Assembly (NCBI RefSeq): GCF_024679095.1
Contig: NC_066512.1
Location: 12,367,396-12,431,395 of the forward strand
Direction: 5' to 3'
Origin: Eriocheir sinensis
Taxonomy: Eukaryota; Arthropoda; Malacostraca; Decapoda; Varunidae
DNA: 64,000 nt
Shown: piece after piece, positions 40,660-52,548 of the stretch
How the letters are laid out: each line of letters opens with the position of its first letter
Position numbering within the stretch: the first letter of the stretch is position 1
Translations under genes and position numbers: made by a program
Notes under the pieces: generated by a model
What the model was told of the DNA's origin: nothing
What the model saw: only the letters and a program-made list of their open reading frames with translations
The model's database searches: none

Positions 40660-40664
<5 letters not shown>
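39228..40664 (-). pseudogene. LINE reverse transcriptase with internal deletion
   Basis: Minus-strand frame: KAYGPDGVPPIVLKNC near 40640, NYRPIALLSCLSKFFESL, YGFRKERSTGEILALLTDS, then directly SGVPLGSVLSPTLFLLFIND, the HADDSTLHYS catalytic motif, LISNWGKRNLLSFNASKTQF, and a C-terminus RLSTHAHPYAVQTPYARVNQ in another frame. The palm segment with the first catalytic Asp, normally between ALLTDS and SGVP, is missing, so the enzyme cannot work. The 5' end is truncated at a (CTA)n run; the 3' end is A-rich (T-rich on plus). Fragments of the same family are at 17715, 21385, 61572 and 62935. Confidence 0.88.
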
Positions 40665-40690
<26 letters not shown>

Positions 40691-40691
<1 letters not shown>

Positions 40692-41397
40692 GTAAATATT
40701 CTAAAAGAAGGGTGAATGCTCTTTGTTATGAATAGTATAATTGTATATTTCCTCTACGGAACCAAAACAAATTTTGTTGCATTATCACTTTTGCTGGTGC
40801 TATGCTGGGGAGGTAAGGGTTCAGTGTGTATTCTACGCCTCCGATGGTATAAAGCTTTTAATGTGGTTGTGCGAGATTGAGTGGTTTTATAATTTCATTT
40901 GATCAAGCTTGGTTTTCGTACTGAACGGCGGAGGCATTGCACAGACCCCCTAGTCAGCTTTGGGTGAGAGGGGTGAGTGTGGGCAAACACTAGAATAATA
41001 CCCAATACGGGTTAGTAATAGGTACGCAACAAATCTTACTAAACCCTTACAAAGTAATTTAAAGGTAAAGATTATTAGATGCATATTCTAGATTTTGGCT
41101 TACCTTTGATTTCATTGTTGCTGGAAGCTTGGTGCATGGATGCATATTGCGGTAATAAAAACGGAGACAATTTGATTTAATTGAATTCCCTTGGTTTGAA
41201 ACTAGTCATGGTTGGTTAATCTAAGGGAGCACCACTCCAAACCAATATCCGTAGTAATTTAGCCCGCGAAAGAATTATTATTATAATGCATTTTCGTATA
41301 CGTTTTACCTTGGGGAGGGGCCAGTGGACAAGCCTCGTTAATTATAAAGTTGGGTGGCTTCGATTTTAAGTCCATTGTTGTTGTTTCACGAAGACCT
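40691..41397. other. unassigned sequence (intron of the coiled-coil gene)
   Basis: No recognised gene or terminal repeats. Confidence 0.45.
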
Positions 41398-41403
41398 CTA
41401 TAG

Positions 41404-43913
41404 AGGGGGTTGCACTGACGTCACACCGCTTCGCTTTTGTTTTAGGAAAAACAACTGTCAGCCATTTTGGGAGGCAAGAGCAATCAGCTGAGCCTCTGCC
41501 CCCTGATGATGGCTGGCCCGTGCCTCCTGTCTTCATGACACAATCTGAGTGAATATGCAAATAATCTGGACAGTGAGGCTAGGCTTCGTTATATAACTAT
41601 CCATTAGGCTGCCAAATTATGATGGACATACAGTATATACATTTATTATTAAACTTTAAGATATACTTAATGATAAGAACAATTAATATATGACTAATTT
41701 AACCCCGGGCATCCCCGGGCGGTGTTTAGTAAGAACATAGGAACGTAAGGGGTTCGCAAAAAGCCTACTGACTTTTACTTGGCAGCCCTGTCTACCTACC
41801 GCGAGTGGCAGTGTAGCACCTATTATTAACATTAATAGATGGGCCACTAAAGCACACAGTAACAGATGGACACTAACACCCACACACCCACACAGTAATA
41901 GATACACTAACACCCACACCCACACAGTAATAGATGGGCCACTAACACACCCACCCACACAGTAATAGATGGGCCACTAACACCCACACCCACACAGTAA
42001 GAGATGGACACTAACACCCACACCCACACAGTAATAGATGGGCCACTAACACACCCACCCACACAGTAATAGATGGGCCACTAACACACCCACCCACACA
42101 GTAGGAGATGGACACTAACACACACACTCACACAGTAATAGATGGACAGTAACATACACACCCACACATTAATAGATGGACACTAACACACCCACCCACA
42201 CTGTAACAGATGGACACTAACACCCACACCCACACAGTAATAGATGGACACTAACACCCACACTGTAACAGATGGACACTAACACCCACACCCACACAGT
42301 AACAGATGGACACTAACACACCCACCCACACAGTAACAGATGGACACTAACACCCACACCCACACAGTAATAGATGGACACTAACACACCCACACAGTAA
42401 CAGATGGACACTAACACCCACACCCACACAGTAACAGATGGACACCACACCCACATCACACAGTAATAGATGGACACTAACACACCCACCCACACAGTAA
42501 TAGATGGACACTAACACACACACACACACACAGTACCAGATGGACACTAACACCCACACAGTAATAGATGGACACTAACACACCCACCCACACAGTAACA
42601 GATGGACACTAACACCCACACCCACACAGTAATAGATGGACACTAACACACCCACCCACACAGTAACAGATGAACACTAACACACCCACACAGTAATAGA
42701 TGAACACTAACACACCCACACAGTAACAGATGAACACTAACACACCCACACAGTAACAGATGAACACTAACACACCCACACCCACACAGTAACAGATGGA
42801 CACTAACACACCCACACAGTGATAGATGGACACTAACACACCCACACACACAGTAACAGATGGACACTAACACTCACACCCACACAGTAATAGATGGACA
42901 CTAACACACCCACACAGTAACAGATGGACACTAACACCCACACCCACACAGTAATAGATGGACACTAACACACACACACAGTAACAGATGGACACTAACA
43001 CCCACACCCACACAGTAATAGATGGACACTAACACACAACCCCACACAGTAACAGATGGACACTAACACACACACTCACACAGTAACAGATGGACACTAA
43101 CACCCACACCCACACAGTAATAGATGGACACTAACACACCCACACAGTAACAGATGGACACTAACACACCCACCCACACAGTAACAGATGGACACTAACA
43201 CCCACACCCACACAGTAATAGATGGACACTAACACACACACCCACACAGTAATAGATGGACACTAACACACCCACACAGTAACAGATGGACACTAACACC
43301 CACACCCACACAGTAATAGATGGACACTAACACACTCACACAGTAATAGATGGACACTAACACACCCATCCACACAGTAACAGATGGACACTAACACCCA
43401 CACCCACACAGTAATAGATGGACACTAACACACCCATCCTCACAGTAACAGATGGACACTAACACCCACACCCACACAGTAATAGATGGACACTAACACA
43501 CCCATCCACACAGTAACAGATGGACACTAACACACTCACACAGTAATAGATGGGCCACTAACACCCACACCCACACAGTATAGATGGGCCACTAACACAC
43601 CCACCCACACAGTAATAGATGGGCCACTAACACCCACACCCACACAGTAATAGATGGGCTACTAACACACCCACCCACACAGTAATAGATGGGCTACTAA
43701 CACACCCACCCACACAGTAATAGATGGACACTAACACACGCACCAACACAGTAATAGATGGGCCACTAACACAAACACCAACACAGTAACATGGCGGGGA
43801 AAAGCTGAGGAGTTCTATTGCGGTAAATATGTGCCTCCCAAAATGGCGGGCCTTTGCGGGGCAGCCGAGAAGTGATCAGCTGATCGCTGATGATGACGTC
43901 ACGTGCAACCCCT
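41404..43913. mobile_element. TIR element with a 2-kb minisatellite, superfamily unknown
   Basis: The ends are AGGGGGTTGCACTGACGTCA and the inverted TGACGTCACGTGCAACCCCT, flanked by CTATAG on both sides (41398-41403, 43914-43919). A second shared block, CCATTTTGGGAGGC, lies 60-100 bases inside each end together with AGCAATCAGCTG/GATCAGCTGATC. Apart from these end regions and about 260 bases of unique DNA, the element is a tandem array. No transposase. Confidence 0.7.
41815..43788. repeat. 2-kb minisatellite of about 28-38-bp units
   Basis: Roughly 55-60 units of AGTAATAGATGGACACTAAC with ACCCACACCCACACAG-type spacers of variable length. First and last units carry the variant GATGGGCCACTAAC, while the middle is more uniform. 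Confidence 0.95.
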
Positions 43914-43974
43914 CTATAGACAGACTGAGCCTGAGCACTACACCATAGAAACTAAAGTCTTCCAAATATATATG

Positions 43975-44168
43975 TCGAGGCCGGTCTGGCGTAGGCTCCA
44001 GCGGGTCCTTTCCACCCCTCTGCTCTGCCACACAGTCCCAACACCTATCTCTTTCTCTCATATGTAAGCTATAGGTAACATATGAGAGGAAAAAATAGGT
44101 GTTGGAACTCTATGGCAGAGCAGAGGGGAGAAATAGACCCACGAGAGCCAACGCCAAAACGGACTCGA
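43975..44168. repeat. foldback with 88-bp arms
   Basis: Left arm 43975-44064 and right arm 44079-44168 pair imperfectly (GGCAGAGCAGAGGGG against CCCCTCTGCTCTGCC), with a 14-base loop. Probably a small MITE; target duplication not clear. Confidence 0.65.
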
Positions 44169-44280
44169 CAATTTGGTTTCACTATAGTTCTTAAGTCAGT
44201 AATATCCAGAACGCGCAAAGATCATTACGATTTCAGACATATAACGGTCTTTACGAGTTCTACGTTATTTTCTTCTCTAT

Positions 44281-44653
44281 TGTTGTGCTGGAAGCTTCCC
44301 CCGGGGTCTATGGGCCTCTGGAAGACTCCGGAAGGAGCGAGCAGGGGGCAGGGAGCAAGGCTCCGCCCGCGCCCCGCGGGGCACGGTCAGGCGCCAGGCG
44401 GGAAGTGTTGCCAACTCGCCCAGATTTTTGCTACATGTTCATTCTTGTATGACCGAACATACTGTAACGGCGAGAGGAGTCAGTCACAGTCATAGTAAGT
44501 CATAGTCAGCTAGTAGTCAGGGAAGAGTCAGAGTGAATTGTACTAAGGAGGAATATTAAATTACAGGAGTTGTGCAAGGTGTTTTACATAATCTCCCTCC
44601 CACTGAGTCTCCTGACGGCGACACGGAACCAAAGTAACACGTTCCGCATAACA
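44281..44653 (+). mobile_element. solo LTR, 373 bp
   Basis: TGTTGTGCTGGAAGC at the start and CCGCATAACA at the end, with CTAT duplications at 44277-44280 and 44654-44657. It matches the LTR at 36566 but lacks the short TA run before GGCGAGAGGAGTCAG. Confidence 0.9.
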
Positions 44654-44657
44654 CTAT

Positions 44658-45586
44658 TTAAAAATAAATAATGGCGCAAGTATTTGTATTTTATAATTAT
44701 AAAGGACTACATTCATGAAGTATTAGCTACTGCGCGAGTGTGTATCGCGCTGCTTACACGTAGGTAGCTTTCTGTATCTCAGTCTTCCTCGGGCCGCCAT
44801 GATGGGCGGTGGGATCGACACTTAAAGTCTTCTTTAGTCTCCTCAAATTATCATTTTACTTCACCTCTCGGTAAGTGTTAACTGACTATTTAGCCTCTTT
44901 ATTGGTATCCCTCATGAGGCACCTCGCGCCACATTGCGCTGTCAAATAACTCAAAACCGAGTCCTTGTCACCTTTCAATACCACCATATTCGAACAGTGA
45001 CACGGGCGTGTCACATGGGATGCGCTCGCAGCCTCGTGGGCGCATCAAACTGTGACTGACAAGTTGGGCAGATAGAGCTACCCTCCTTAGTACTGGGGGG
45101 GGGAGGGGGGTCGAGGGGGGGGCAAAGCCCCCCCCCGTTAGCAATTAGGTAAATAAAGTTTGGTTGCAGTAATTTAAATATTCGACATGCGGTGTGGGCC
45201 GTCGAAAATTACGCAGGTACGCAACGCGGGACGGAGTGGGGCGGCGGTGGCCACTACGCTGGCCATCTAATGACACGCCCACCACTCGTCAACAGACCGG
45301 CTACGGCGGCTTCTAGGTTAGGCTGGAATAGATTACAAGAGTATGCGTTAGGGACTTTCCTTACTTTCGTGACTAGGGAGTTTTCCCTATTTTAGGGATT
45401 TTTTCGGGAGATTTTGGAAGCCTATTTTTCAGTAATTTTGCCTTCCCCCTCCAAAAAAAAAAAAAACCCGGTTCCCCAACAGGTCCCCAGGCTTGTTTTG
45501 GAGTTTAGGGGGCTGGAATGGTGGTGGGGGTGGAGTGGTAATTCTTAAGATTTACCACGGTTTCTTCTTATACGACGTTATACTCT

Positions 45587-45590
<4 letters not shown>
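44658..45590. other. unassigned sequence with a G/C hairpin
   Basis: G-run/C-run palindrome at 45113-45136; otherwise no feature recognised. Confidence 0.5.

Positions 45591-45633
<43 letters not shown>
45590..45633. repeat. (TG)n microsatellite
   Basis: TG repeat about 20 bases before the Harbinger left terminus. Confidence 0.97.
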
Positions 45634-45635
<2 letters not shown>

Positions 45636-46399
45636 TTTTCAAACGCACTCGTTAAAGCCCCGTCCAGACGAGGGGCAGTTGCCCGCTGTGCAAACACTGT
45701 TACCAGATATCATACTGCTTCAACTGTTTTGATGGTGGGAGCGAAGATGACGTCAGAAGCGGGAAAACTACGGGCACATCAAATCATCCAAGTGCCCTTG
45801 CCCGTGGGCGAGGCAATGCCTGCAGGTTTGATGGTTGGTATAAAGAGAGCATGTTGCCAGACACACGAAGTTACCCTGCGGAACTCCCTTGCAGTCAGTT
45901 TCTGGTTTCCACTAAACACTTGATGGGATAACATGTCTGTCCCGTGTGGCAAAGAACAGGTGTGGTCAAGGGAAGCCACCGTGCAATTAATTGACCTATA
46001 TAGACAGCATCCTTGCTGTAGCCCATGCTGTGCTACTCTGTCCGGTTGTGCTATCGGCCGCTGCCTGCCCCGGAGTGCCCGGTCTGCTATGTGCCCCTGG
46101 TAGTGCCAAAAACCCTCCACCAACTGTTCGACCTGGTAACCCTGCTACACAAGCGAGGATTTATTATACGATCAACGGGCAGTGCCCGGTGGGCAACTGC
46201 CCCTCGTGTGGACACAAGTTTGCCCGCCAATCTTTGCCCGGTGAACGGAGTAGAGACTGTGGCACACAACAACACAGGACTACATTTTCTTCACTGAATT
46301 GTAGCAGCCACTTTTTGTTCCATTTCTGTAGTTTGGTGATGTTTTCTTGTAGGAAATCCGCAGTTAAGGGGTTAAGTTACATGCATTAATCATGACTAA

Positions 46400-46711
46400 T
46401 ATATGACGCTTTTTTTCATCCCCGCTGCTATATTGCTAGAGATCATCCCAGCACATTGTTCATTACTTGTGGAAAAGATACCATCAGCTGCTCCGGCAAC
46501 AACCACTGCTTCAACATCTGCTGGCCCTATGACACCAGCCACTGCTTCATCATCTGCTGGCCCAATGACACCTGCCACTGCTTCATCATCTACTGGCCCA
46601 ATGACACCTGCCACTGCAAGGGATGACAATGAAGCTGCTCCACCACAGTCACCACCTACTTCATCGGAGTTAAGAGATGCCTTTCATAGGGCAGCAGTAC
46701 AATTTTTTTAA
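46400..46711 (+). pseudogene. Harbinger-internal frame with 12-residue repeats
   Basis: A frame with HCSLLVEKIPSAAPATT, then three copies of an ATASSSAGPMTP unit (36-39 bp DNA repeat), then SSELRDAFHRAAVQFF. Harbinger elements often carry a second, Myb/SANT-like gene. The C-terminal segment could be its tail, but no SANT domain is visible. Confidence 0.3.
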
Positions 46712-46908
46712 TGCTGGGGCTGAATATTACTGCCTCAAGGCTATGATTTTGTCACTTTTTTTTATTACTGAGGTTAGGGTGGAAGGGGTGAAAAAAAATC
46801 TCTGCTGTTTTTCGACAGAAATGGTTAGCAAATTCATTCAAAGCACAAAATTTACCAGAAAAAAAATTGTGTGCCATTGTGAGTGGGTTCACTTGAGACT
46901 GGGCTCCA

Positions 46909-47185
46909 ATACGCCTCTGTGGTCTAGTGATCAGCATGCCTGGCTTCTACGCAGGCCCAGGTTCGAATCCCTGCTCGGGCAGTCGGCGTGCAGCTCACCC
47001 AGCTGATCATCCTCCCTCTCCGGCTGGTCGATAAATGGCTACCTGGGGAAACCTGGGGAAACTGTAGTAACCCGGATGTCACACTGGCCCTGTGTCCCGG
47101 GGTAATGGGCTCCCTCCCACCACAGGCTCAAGGGCCAATGTTACGGAGATGAGCACCGAGGCCACGCGCTGCTACAGGGTATGCC
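46909..47185 (+). mobile_element. tRNA-derived SINE inside the Harbinger element
   Basis: Head CCTCTGTGGTCTAGTGATCA (A box), CTGGCTTCTACGCAGG and B box GGTTCGAATCCC, followed by a non-tRNA body (CCTGGGGAAACCTGGGGAAA; CCCGGGGTAATGGGC). Confidence 0.72.
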
Positions 47186-47376
47186 CCAACTTTACCTTTA
47201 CCGTTATTGGCTCGACTGACAGAGACATGGCTTTGTATGTCGAAGGTCACTGGTTCAATCCCCACAACCAGCACTCTCTAAATTGGATTTTTCTGAGTTT
47301 CCTAGAGCCTAGATTAATTTCTCGGTGTTTAATGACCAGATTTGCACTCACAATCAAAGATGTAGTATACCTATAT

Positions 47377-48007
47377 GGTAGCATTGAGTAGTCTTAGGTC
47401 ACTTGGTAAAGTGTTCACCTAAGTCCGACCCAAGCTGACAACATAAACCTAAGCGTGTTTGCAAGCTGAGTGCTTAGAATATTGGCATAATAATAAAAGA
47501 TGCTGAAAACTGGATTCCACTATTTTATTGAATATATGAGTAATTATATACTGAATTTGTAATGGAGCCAATATAGAAAAGCTATGTTTTTCAGTGGTCA
47601 TACCATGATCTCACGAAAATAAATAGGTTGGCATATATAATTAATTACTACGTATTTTGGTATGATGACCATTGCACGTTAATACCATAGCTTTGGTAGC
47701 ATTGAGTAATCTTAGGTCACTTGGTAAAGTGTTCACCTTAGTCCGACCCAAGCTGACAACATAAACCTTAGCGTGTTTGCAAGCTGAGTGCTAATTGGTA
47801 TAATAATAAAAGATGCTGAAAACTGGATTCCAATACTTTATTGAATATATGAGTAATTATATACTGAATTTGTAATGGAGCCAAGATAAAAAAGCTATGT
47901 TTTTCAGTGGTCATACCATGATCTCATGAAAATAAATAGGTTGACATATATAATTAATTACTACGTATTTTGTTATGACGACTATTGCACATTAATACCA
48001 TAGCTTT
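47377..48007. repeat. 318-bp tandem duplication
   Basis: 47377-47694 and 47695-48007 are near-identical (both contain GTAGCATTGAGTA, CTTGGTAAAGTGTTCACC and AAGATGCTGAAAACTGGATT), with a few substitutions and small deletions. A duplication inside the Harbinger element. Confidence 0.92.
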
Positions 48008-48514
48008 GAATCCAATGATGAATATCTTCAAGCAAGACACAAATAGCAACAGATTGGTCACCAATTCACTCAGTAAACACAATACTCCAGAAAAGTATAC
48101 ACTGAATTCACAATAAAGTTGTTTTTCCACTTGGAACTTTGTAAACAGAAACCAAGTAACCTCGTTTTACTTCACACATAAGTCATGATGTACGCGATGT
48201 GGTCACCTCGACCTTTCGTTCCTCCTCCCTCACACTCGCAGACGTCACTAACAAGCTTTCTTACCACCATTATCTCCATACGAATGACCGGCAGGAGTAA
48301 TTTGTTTTTCTAACTTGATTTTAAAGCAACAATAATTATAAATCATATTTTAAATTACATTTTAATGCAATTTTAATGTCATCTTTTTCATTTGCATGTG
48401 TGTACCTTTCTGCTACAAATAAAAGTTTTTTTTCCCATGTTTCGTTTTCCTTAACTCAAATATTTCACATTTTAATCAATAACAAAGGCATCAAACACTA
48501 ATTGTATGTTCAAG

Positions 48515-48966
48515 CTATGTAAGCTCTTTTTTTCTGTTCACATAAATTACTTCGTTTTCCTTTGGTGCCATTATTTGCACATGGTTGCAGTCTATCACTC
48601 CCACAACACCGGCAAGTTGGTTGCCCTTCACGGATCTCCACCCTATCAAGGGGAGACTGGATAAATCTCCCGTCTACCTACGGGGCACTGAGGGCGGCCA
48701 GAGTTTCCGCAATCACCCTGCTTACACTACTCTGGCTTACCCCAAACTCATCACTTGAACACTGCAGCATTTTTCCTGTAGCCAAGTATCTTTAAGTCAA
48801 AATCACTTTCAACCCCGGGGTGAGGGAATGCTCCCTTTGAACTGGATCTTGTAGCTCTCTTCTCACCAAATCAGTCACATATTCCATTCCTGCACGGTCT
48901 AATATGTATCTCTTGACAAGTTCACCATCGTTATACAGTTCCAAAGAGTCCTTTCGGACTCTAAAT
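48515..48966 (-). pseudogene. HARBI1-like Harbinger transposase fragment
   Basis: Minus strand, in order: VRKDSLELYNDGELVKRYIL, RYLATGKMLQCSSDEFGVSQ and SSVSRVIAETLAALSAP (helix-turn-helix region), RFIQSPLDRVEI, then after a frameshift VVGVIDCNHVQIMAPKENEV and IYVNRK. The VIDCNHV segment carries the first catalytic Asp of the DDE domain. Stops occur after VILT and after LSAP. The remaining DDE domain is absent downstream. Clear homology to PIF/Harbinger transposases, no function. Confidence 0.85.
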
Positions 48967-49367
48967 TGCGGAGGTGGGCTGGGCGAGGAGCTCCGGTGGC
49001 CATTTTGATATGGGTCTGGGTCTGGGATTTACTATTAACTTTCCTATTGAGTGTTTAGAAGTCCTCGCCAGCACTCCCAAGTTAATATCGATGTTAATAG
49101 TAGGTATTAGGCTAATAGTTGGTGAGGATACACTTTGAGAGTGAAGTTAATACTAAAGTCGAAAGTTAATACCAAGTTTAGTATTAATAGTTGACGAGGA
49201 TACGGGCCCATCACTGTATGTTGCCAGATCTGTTTCCTTCGTTTCTGTGCTTATGACGTCATCCCACTGCTTAGTATGATATGGTAACAGTGTTTGCACG
49301 GCGGGCAACTGCCCCTCGTCTGGAAGGGCCTTTAATCCGCCACGCTCTGCCTCACCCGTCACATCTT

Positions 49368-49673
49368 CACCTCGTCTTTGTTTCCAGTCGTTACGACCCC
49401 GGCAAGGCCCCGCAGACCCAGTGCCCGCAGACCCATGTGATCACAGGCTCGCGCGGCAACACACGACTCAAAGGAAATTACCTCCTTTTCATGCGACGCA
49501 AGAAGCAGGCGGAAGCAGTGGCCTTGTTTACGGCTGCTGGACGATATCAACCTCTTCCTCCTGATCTTGCTGCTCCCGCTGCCACTAAACACAGCCATGC
49601 GGTTCTGGGAATCGAGCGTTTTAATGAAGCCTCACAAGCCACGAGTAATGAATCAAGCCATGAGACACTATGA
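49368..49673 (+). CDS. unassigned ORF just outside the Harbinger element
   Basis: An open frame follows a good acceptor-like TTTGTTTCCAG at 49376-49386. It includes RYDPGKAPQTQCPQTHVITG, RLKGNYLLFMRRKKQAEAVA and an Ala/Pro-rich tail, ending at TGA. Composition is non-repetitive and GC-rich. No family is recognised and no downstream partner exon is apparent. It may be a gene remnant or chance. Confidence 0.2.
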   Translation, partial: HLVFVSSRYDPGKAPQTQCPQTHVITGSRGNTRLKGNYLLFMRRKKQAEAVALFTAAGRYQPLPPDLAAPAATKHSHAVLGIERFNEASQATSNESSHETL

Positions 49674-50673
49674 CACAGTTTCGCGAAGCCTCGAGCTGCG
49701 TCGCTGGGAGCGGTGCTTCACCTCCTATGGCGGAGGTCCGGACCCTGCCCATAACTATTGCCAAGAAGCACCAATAATTAACCAATTAAACGATAGCCAT
49801 ATATGAAGGCAGTTATTTGGGTGATGAAAAATGTGTTTGGGTCGGAAATCGGCAAACATAAGAGGCAGAGTACGACAACCTGGCAACGTTGTCCACGATT
49901 CAGCTGACGATTGTTGGAAAACGCGGTTGCCGCTTCCTCTATGTGAAAAGCGTATAGCTTGAGAAATTGAATATTTCGCAGTTCTACTTCCACTTATGAA
50001 TAAACAAAATGTAATTCTTATTCTGATAACATAATTCTCGCTCATACGTTTCACTTTATAAAACATTCTTTACGCTGTCAATAAACGTGACACCCTGCAG
50101 GTAAACATCACCCTATTTCTTCACTTCTACGCTAATTTAAGTCTTATAAACGTGTTTGTATCTATAAATTTTTCCTCATATTCGGGTCGAGGTGGACTGA
50201 AATTCACGTATTATACGCCAATGAGAATATATTAGCACTTCATTATGCATAAATGACGATATAATCCCTAATTATATCCCTAATTATGTCCCAAGGGAAA
50301 GGTCCAAGCAAGGGAGGTCTGGAGGCACCTTGGAAATTTTAAGTTTTACTTCGAGGAAAATGTTGCGTGACGGGAATATGGCCCTGAGATACCAGATATC
50401 ACCAAAATATTAACGGAGTGATTTGAGTGCCACTTCTTTTACATTCACAAATTATAAAACAATGTTCATATGATATACGTAACAGCGGTGGGCAGAAGTA
50501 TTCCCCCATGTCAAAGACAAAAACGTCAACCATCAACGCATGTCAGATATAATATAGTTCATTATGTGCCATCCTTCACTTCAAATTGCAACGCTAAAAG
50601 CATTGCCAAAAGCATTCTAATACAATGAAAGCAACCATGCCTGTCCTGTTTTTCCAACATGTGTAATATATAC
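49674..50673. other. unassigned sequence
   Basis: No recognised repeats or coding exons. Confidence 0.45.
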
Positions 50674-51245
<572 letters not shown>

Positions 51246-51809
51246 AAACGATGCTCCTATAGCGAATATAACAATAACGCAAGGTGTTTATTATATTGTC
51301 TCCTAAATGGACGAAATTTTAACTATTCACTTGTGCGTGAAGTGTTAAAGCAATCACCCAAACACGACAATATTATAGTGCTACATACAACACAGATCAA
51401 TTCACTTCGACTAAGACTCCACCCGTGTGTTTCATGAAGCATTACTGTGCCAGCTCAAATTCTGCTTCATTTACGAGTCCCGCTCACTTGGTTCAGGCAA
51501 GTGAAACCACACCCAACACACGCAGTGAAACCAACATGAGTAGCCTGTTATCAATGGCTTCGTACTTGGTGTTAGCTTATATCGTGATGAATGTTTTACG
51601 ATACTTATTTGAGTGTGTGTACATAATCAAAAGGGGCATCGATCAAATTATTCTCCCTGTACCCACAGATCACCTATTCATCCTTCCTTGCAGTTCTACC
51701 TTTCCTGAAAATAGTAGCCTACCTTTGACGTCATGACACACACACACACACACACACACACAGACTCTAAACTTCTGTCCATTTCAGTCAGTAATGTCTT
51801 CGTATACAG
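51246..51809. other. intron sequence before the penultimate coiled-coil exon
   Basis: (CA)n at 51737-51762. A short hydrophobic frame at 51536 (SMASYLVLAYIVMNVLRYLF) is open but unsupported. Confidence 0.4.
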
Positions 51810-51925
51810 CGTGTGGCGAGGATGGAGGCGGCAGAGAGGGAGAAGAATACGCAGGAGGAGGAACGGAGAAGACAGGTGAGGCTGGCGGATGAGCAGCGCA
51901 GGAGGGAGCACTGCCATGTTTACAG
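51810..51925 (+). CDS. coiled-coil protein exon, penultimate
   Basis: The acceptor is CGTATACAG and the donor TACAG|GTGAGA. The exon encodes 38 residues plus two bases, containing RVARMEAAEREKNTQEEERR and LADEQRRREHCHVY, a continuous charged helix typical of coiled coils. It starts in phase 0, matching the exon at 38756. It ends in phase 2, matching the next exon 359 bases downstream. Another frame is also open here but gives a low-complexity Gly-rich peptide and is less likely. The wider style, short Arg/Glu helices with an RFX site upstream, resembles axonemal or centrosomal proteins, but no named family is claimed. Confidence 0.75.
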
Positions 51926-52063
51926 GTGAGAGGAACATACCTTTCTTTTACTTGAAGGAGATGTCAGGAGAGTAAAAAAATCTGTTGATAATTTATGTAT
52001 TTGATGAGTTTTTACGTGGTCTCCCTTTAAATAATTCCTTTTCCTCACGAGATTATTTTTTTC

Positions 52064-52068
<5 letters not shown>

Positions 52069-52118
<50 letters not shown>
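52069..52118. repeat. (TG)n in the last intron of the coiled-coil gene
   Basis: TG repeat. Confidence 0.97.
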
Positions 52119-52120
<2 letters not shown>

Positions 52121-52283
52121 CGTTTAAGTTTACGTACTGTAATCATAAGAGGGGAGAGTTATGATCGGATACAGAGTGTTATGTATAGAAAAACTAGGTT
52201 CATATTCATACAGATCTTTCTTCTACCACTTCACACCTCACTTACCGTCTTCTCCTATTCCTCCTGCTGCCACCCTACTTCAG

Positions 52284-52404
52284 AGAGGAGTACTCGAGGC
52301 AGCTCCAGCAGTACCTCAACGAAACTCGGCCCTTGGAGATACAGCTGAGGAACCACTTGAGGGAGAGGTACGGACCACCGCCCCCGCCTGGCCACAGACT
52401 CTAA
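52284..52404 (+). CDS. coiled-coil protein terminal exon
   Basis: After the acceptor CTACTTCAG one base completes an AGA codon. Then 39 codons run to TAA: EEYSRQLQQYLNETRPLEIQ, a further basic helix LRNHLRERYG and a proline-rich tail PPPPPGHRL. Phase agrees with the exon at 51925. A canonical AATAAA lies at 52543-52548, about 140 bases after the stop. This is therefore the C-terminus of the plus-strand gene. The protein is probably a structural coiled-coil subunit; its name is not recognised. Confidence 0.75.
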
Positions 52405-52542
52405 CCCACCACCATTAACTGCAAGGAGTCTGGAGTCTTTGATTTACTCCACCCCCTGTAAGAAGAACCCTACGGTGGTGTAACTTTTTTTTTTTGGGGG
52501 GGGGGTGAGGCAAGGGGAGGTGTGTCCTCCACCTAGGAACAA

Positions 52543-52548
52543 AATAAA
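52543..52548 (+). terminator. polyadenylation signal of the coiled-coil gene
   Basis: AATAAA lies about 140 bases after the TAA at 52402-52404 in an A-rich context. Confidence 0.55.

Larger units (their letters stand above)
45655..49331 (-). mobile_element. PIF/Harbinger element, 3.7 kb, decayed
   Basis: The left end is AAGCCCCGTCCAGACGAGGG; the right end is the complement of AGGCCCTTCCAGACGAGGG. Both continue GCAGTTGCCCG and GTGCAAACACTGTTACCA. TTA lies on both sides (45652-45654, 49332-49334). The interior holds a broken HARBI1-like transposase on the minus strand, a SINE, a 318-bp tandem duplication and a repeat-bearing frame. A further end-like motif (GGGCAACTGCCCCTCGTGTG) at 46191-46210 suggests a smaller element merged with or nested at the left end. 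Confidence 0.78.

Noticed and set aside
41815..43788. Possible CRISPR array
   Set aside because: Units vary in length and have no unique spacers; the host is clearly eukaryotic and the array lies inside a TIR element.
46909..46985. Functional tRNA gene
   Set aside because: The tRNA-like head continues into a SINE body; it is inside a Harbinger element.
51425..51736. 103-residue frame with a hydrophobic segment
   Set aside because: No splice, homology or repeat support; it lies in an intron of the coiled-coil gene and its end overlaps a CA repeat flank.
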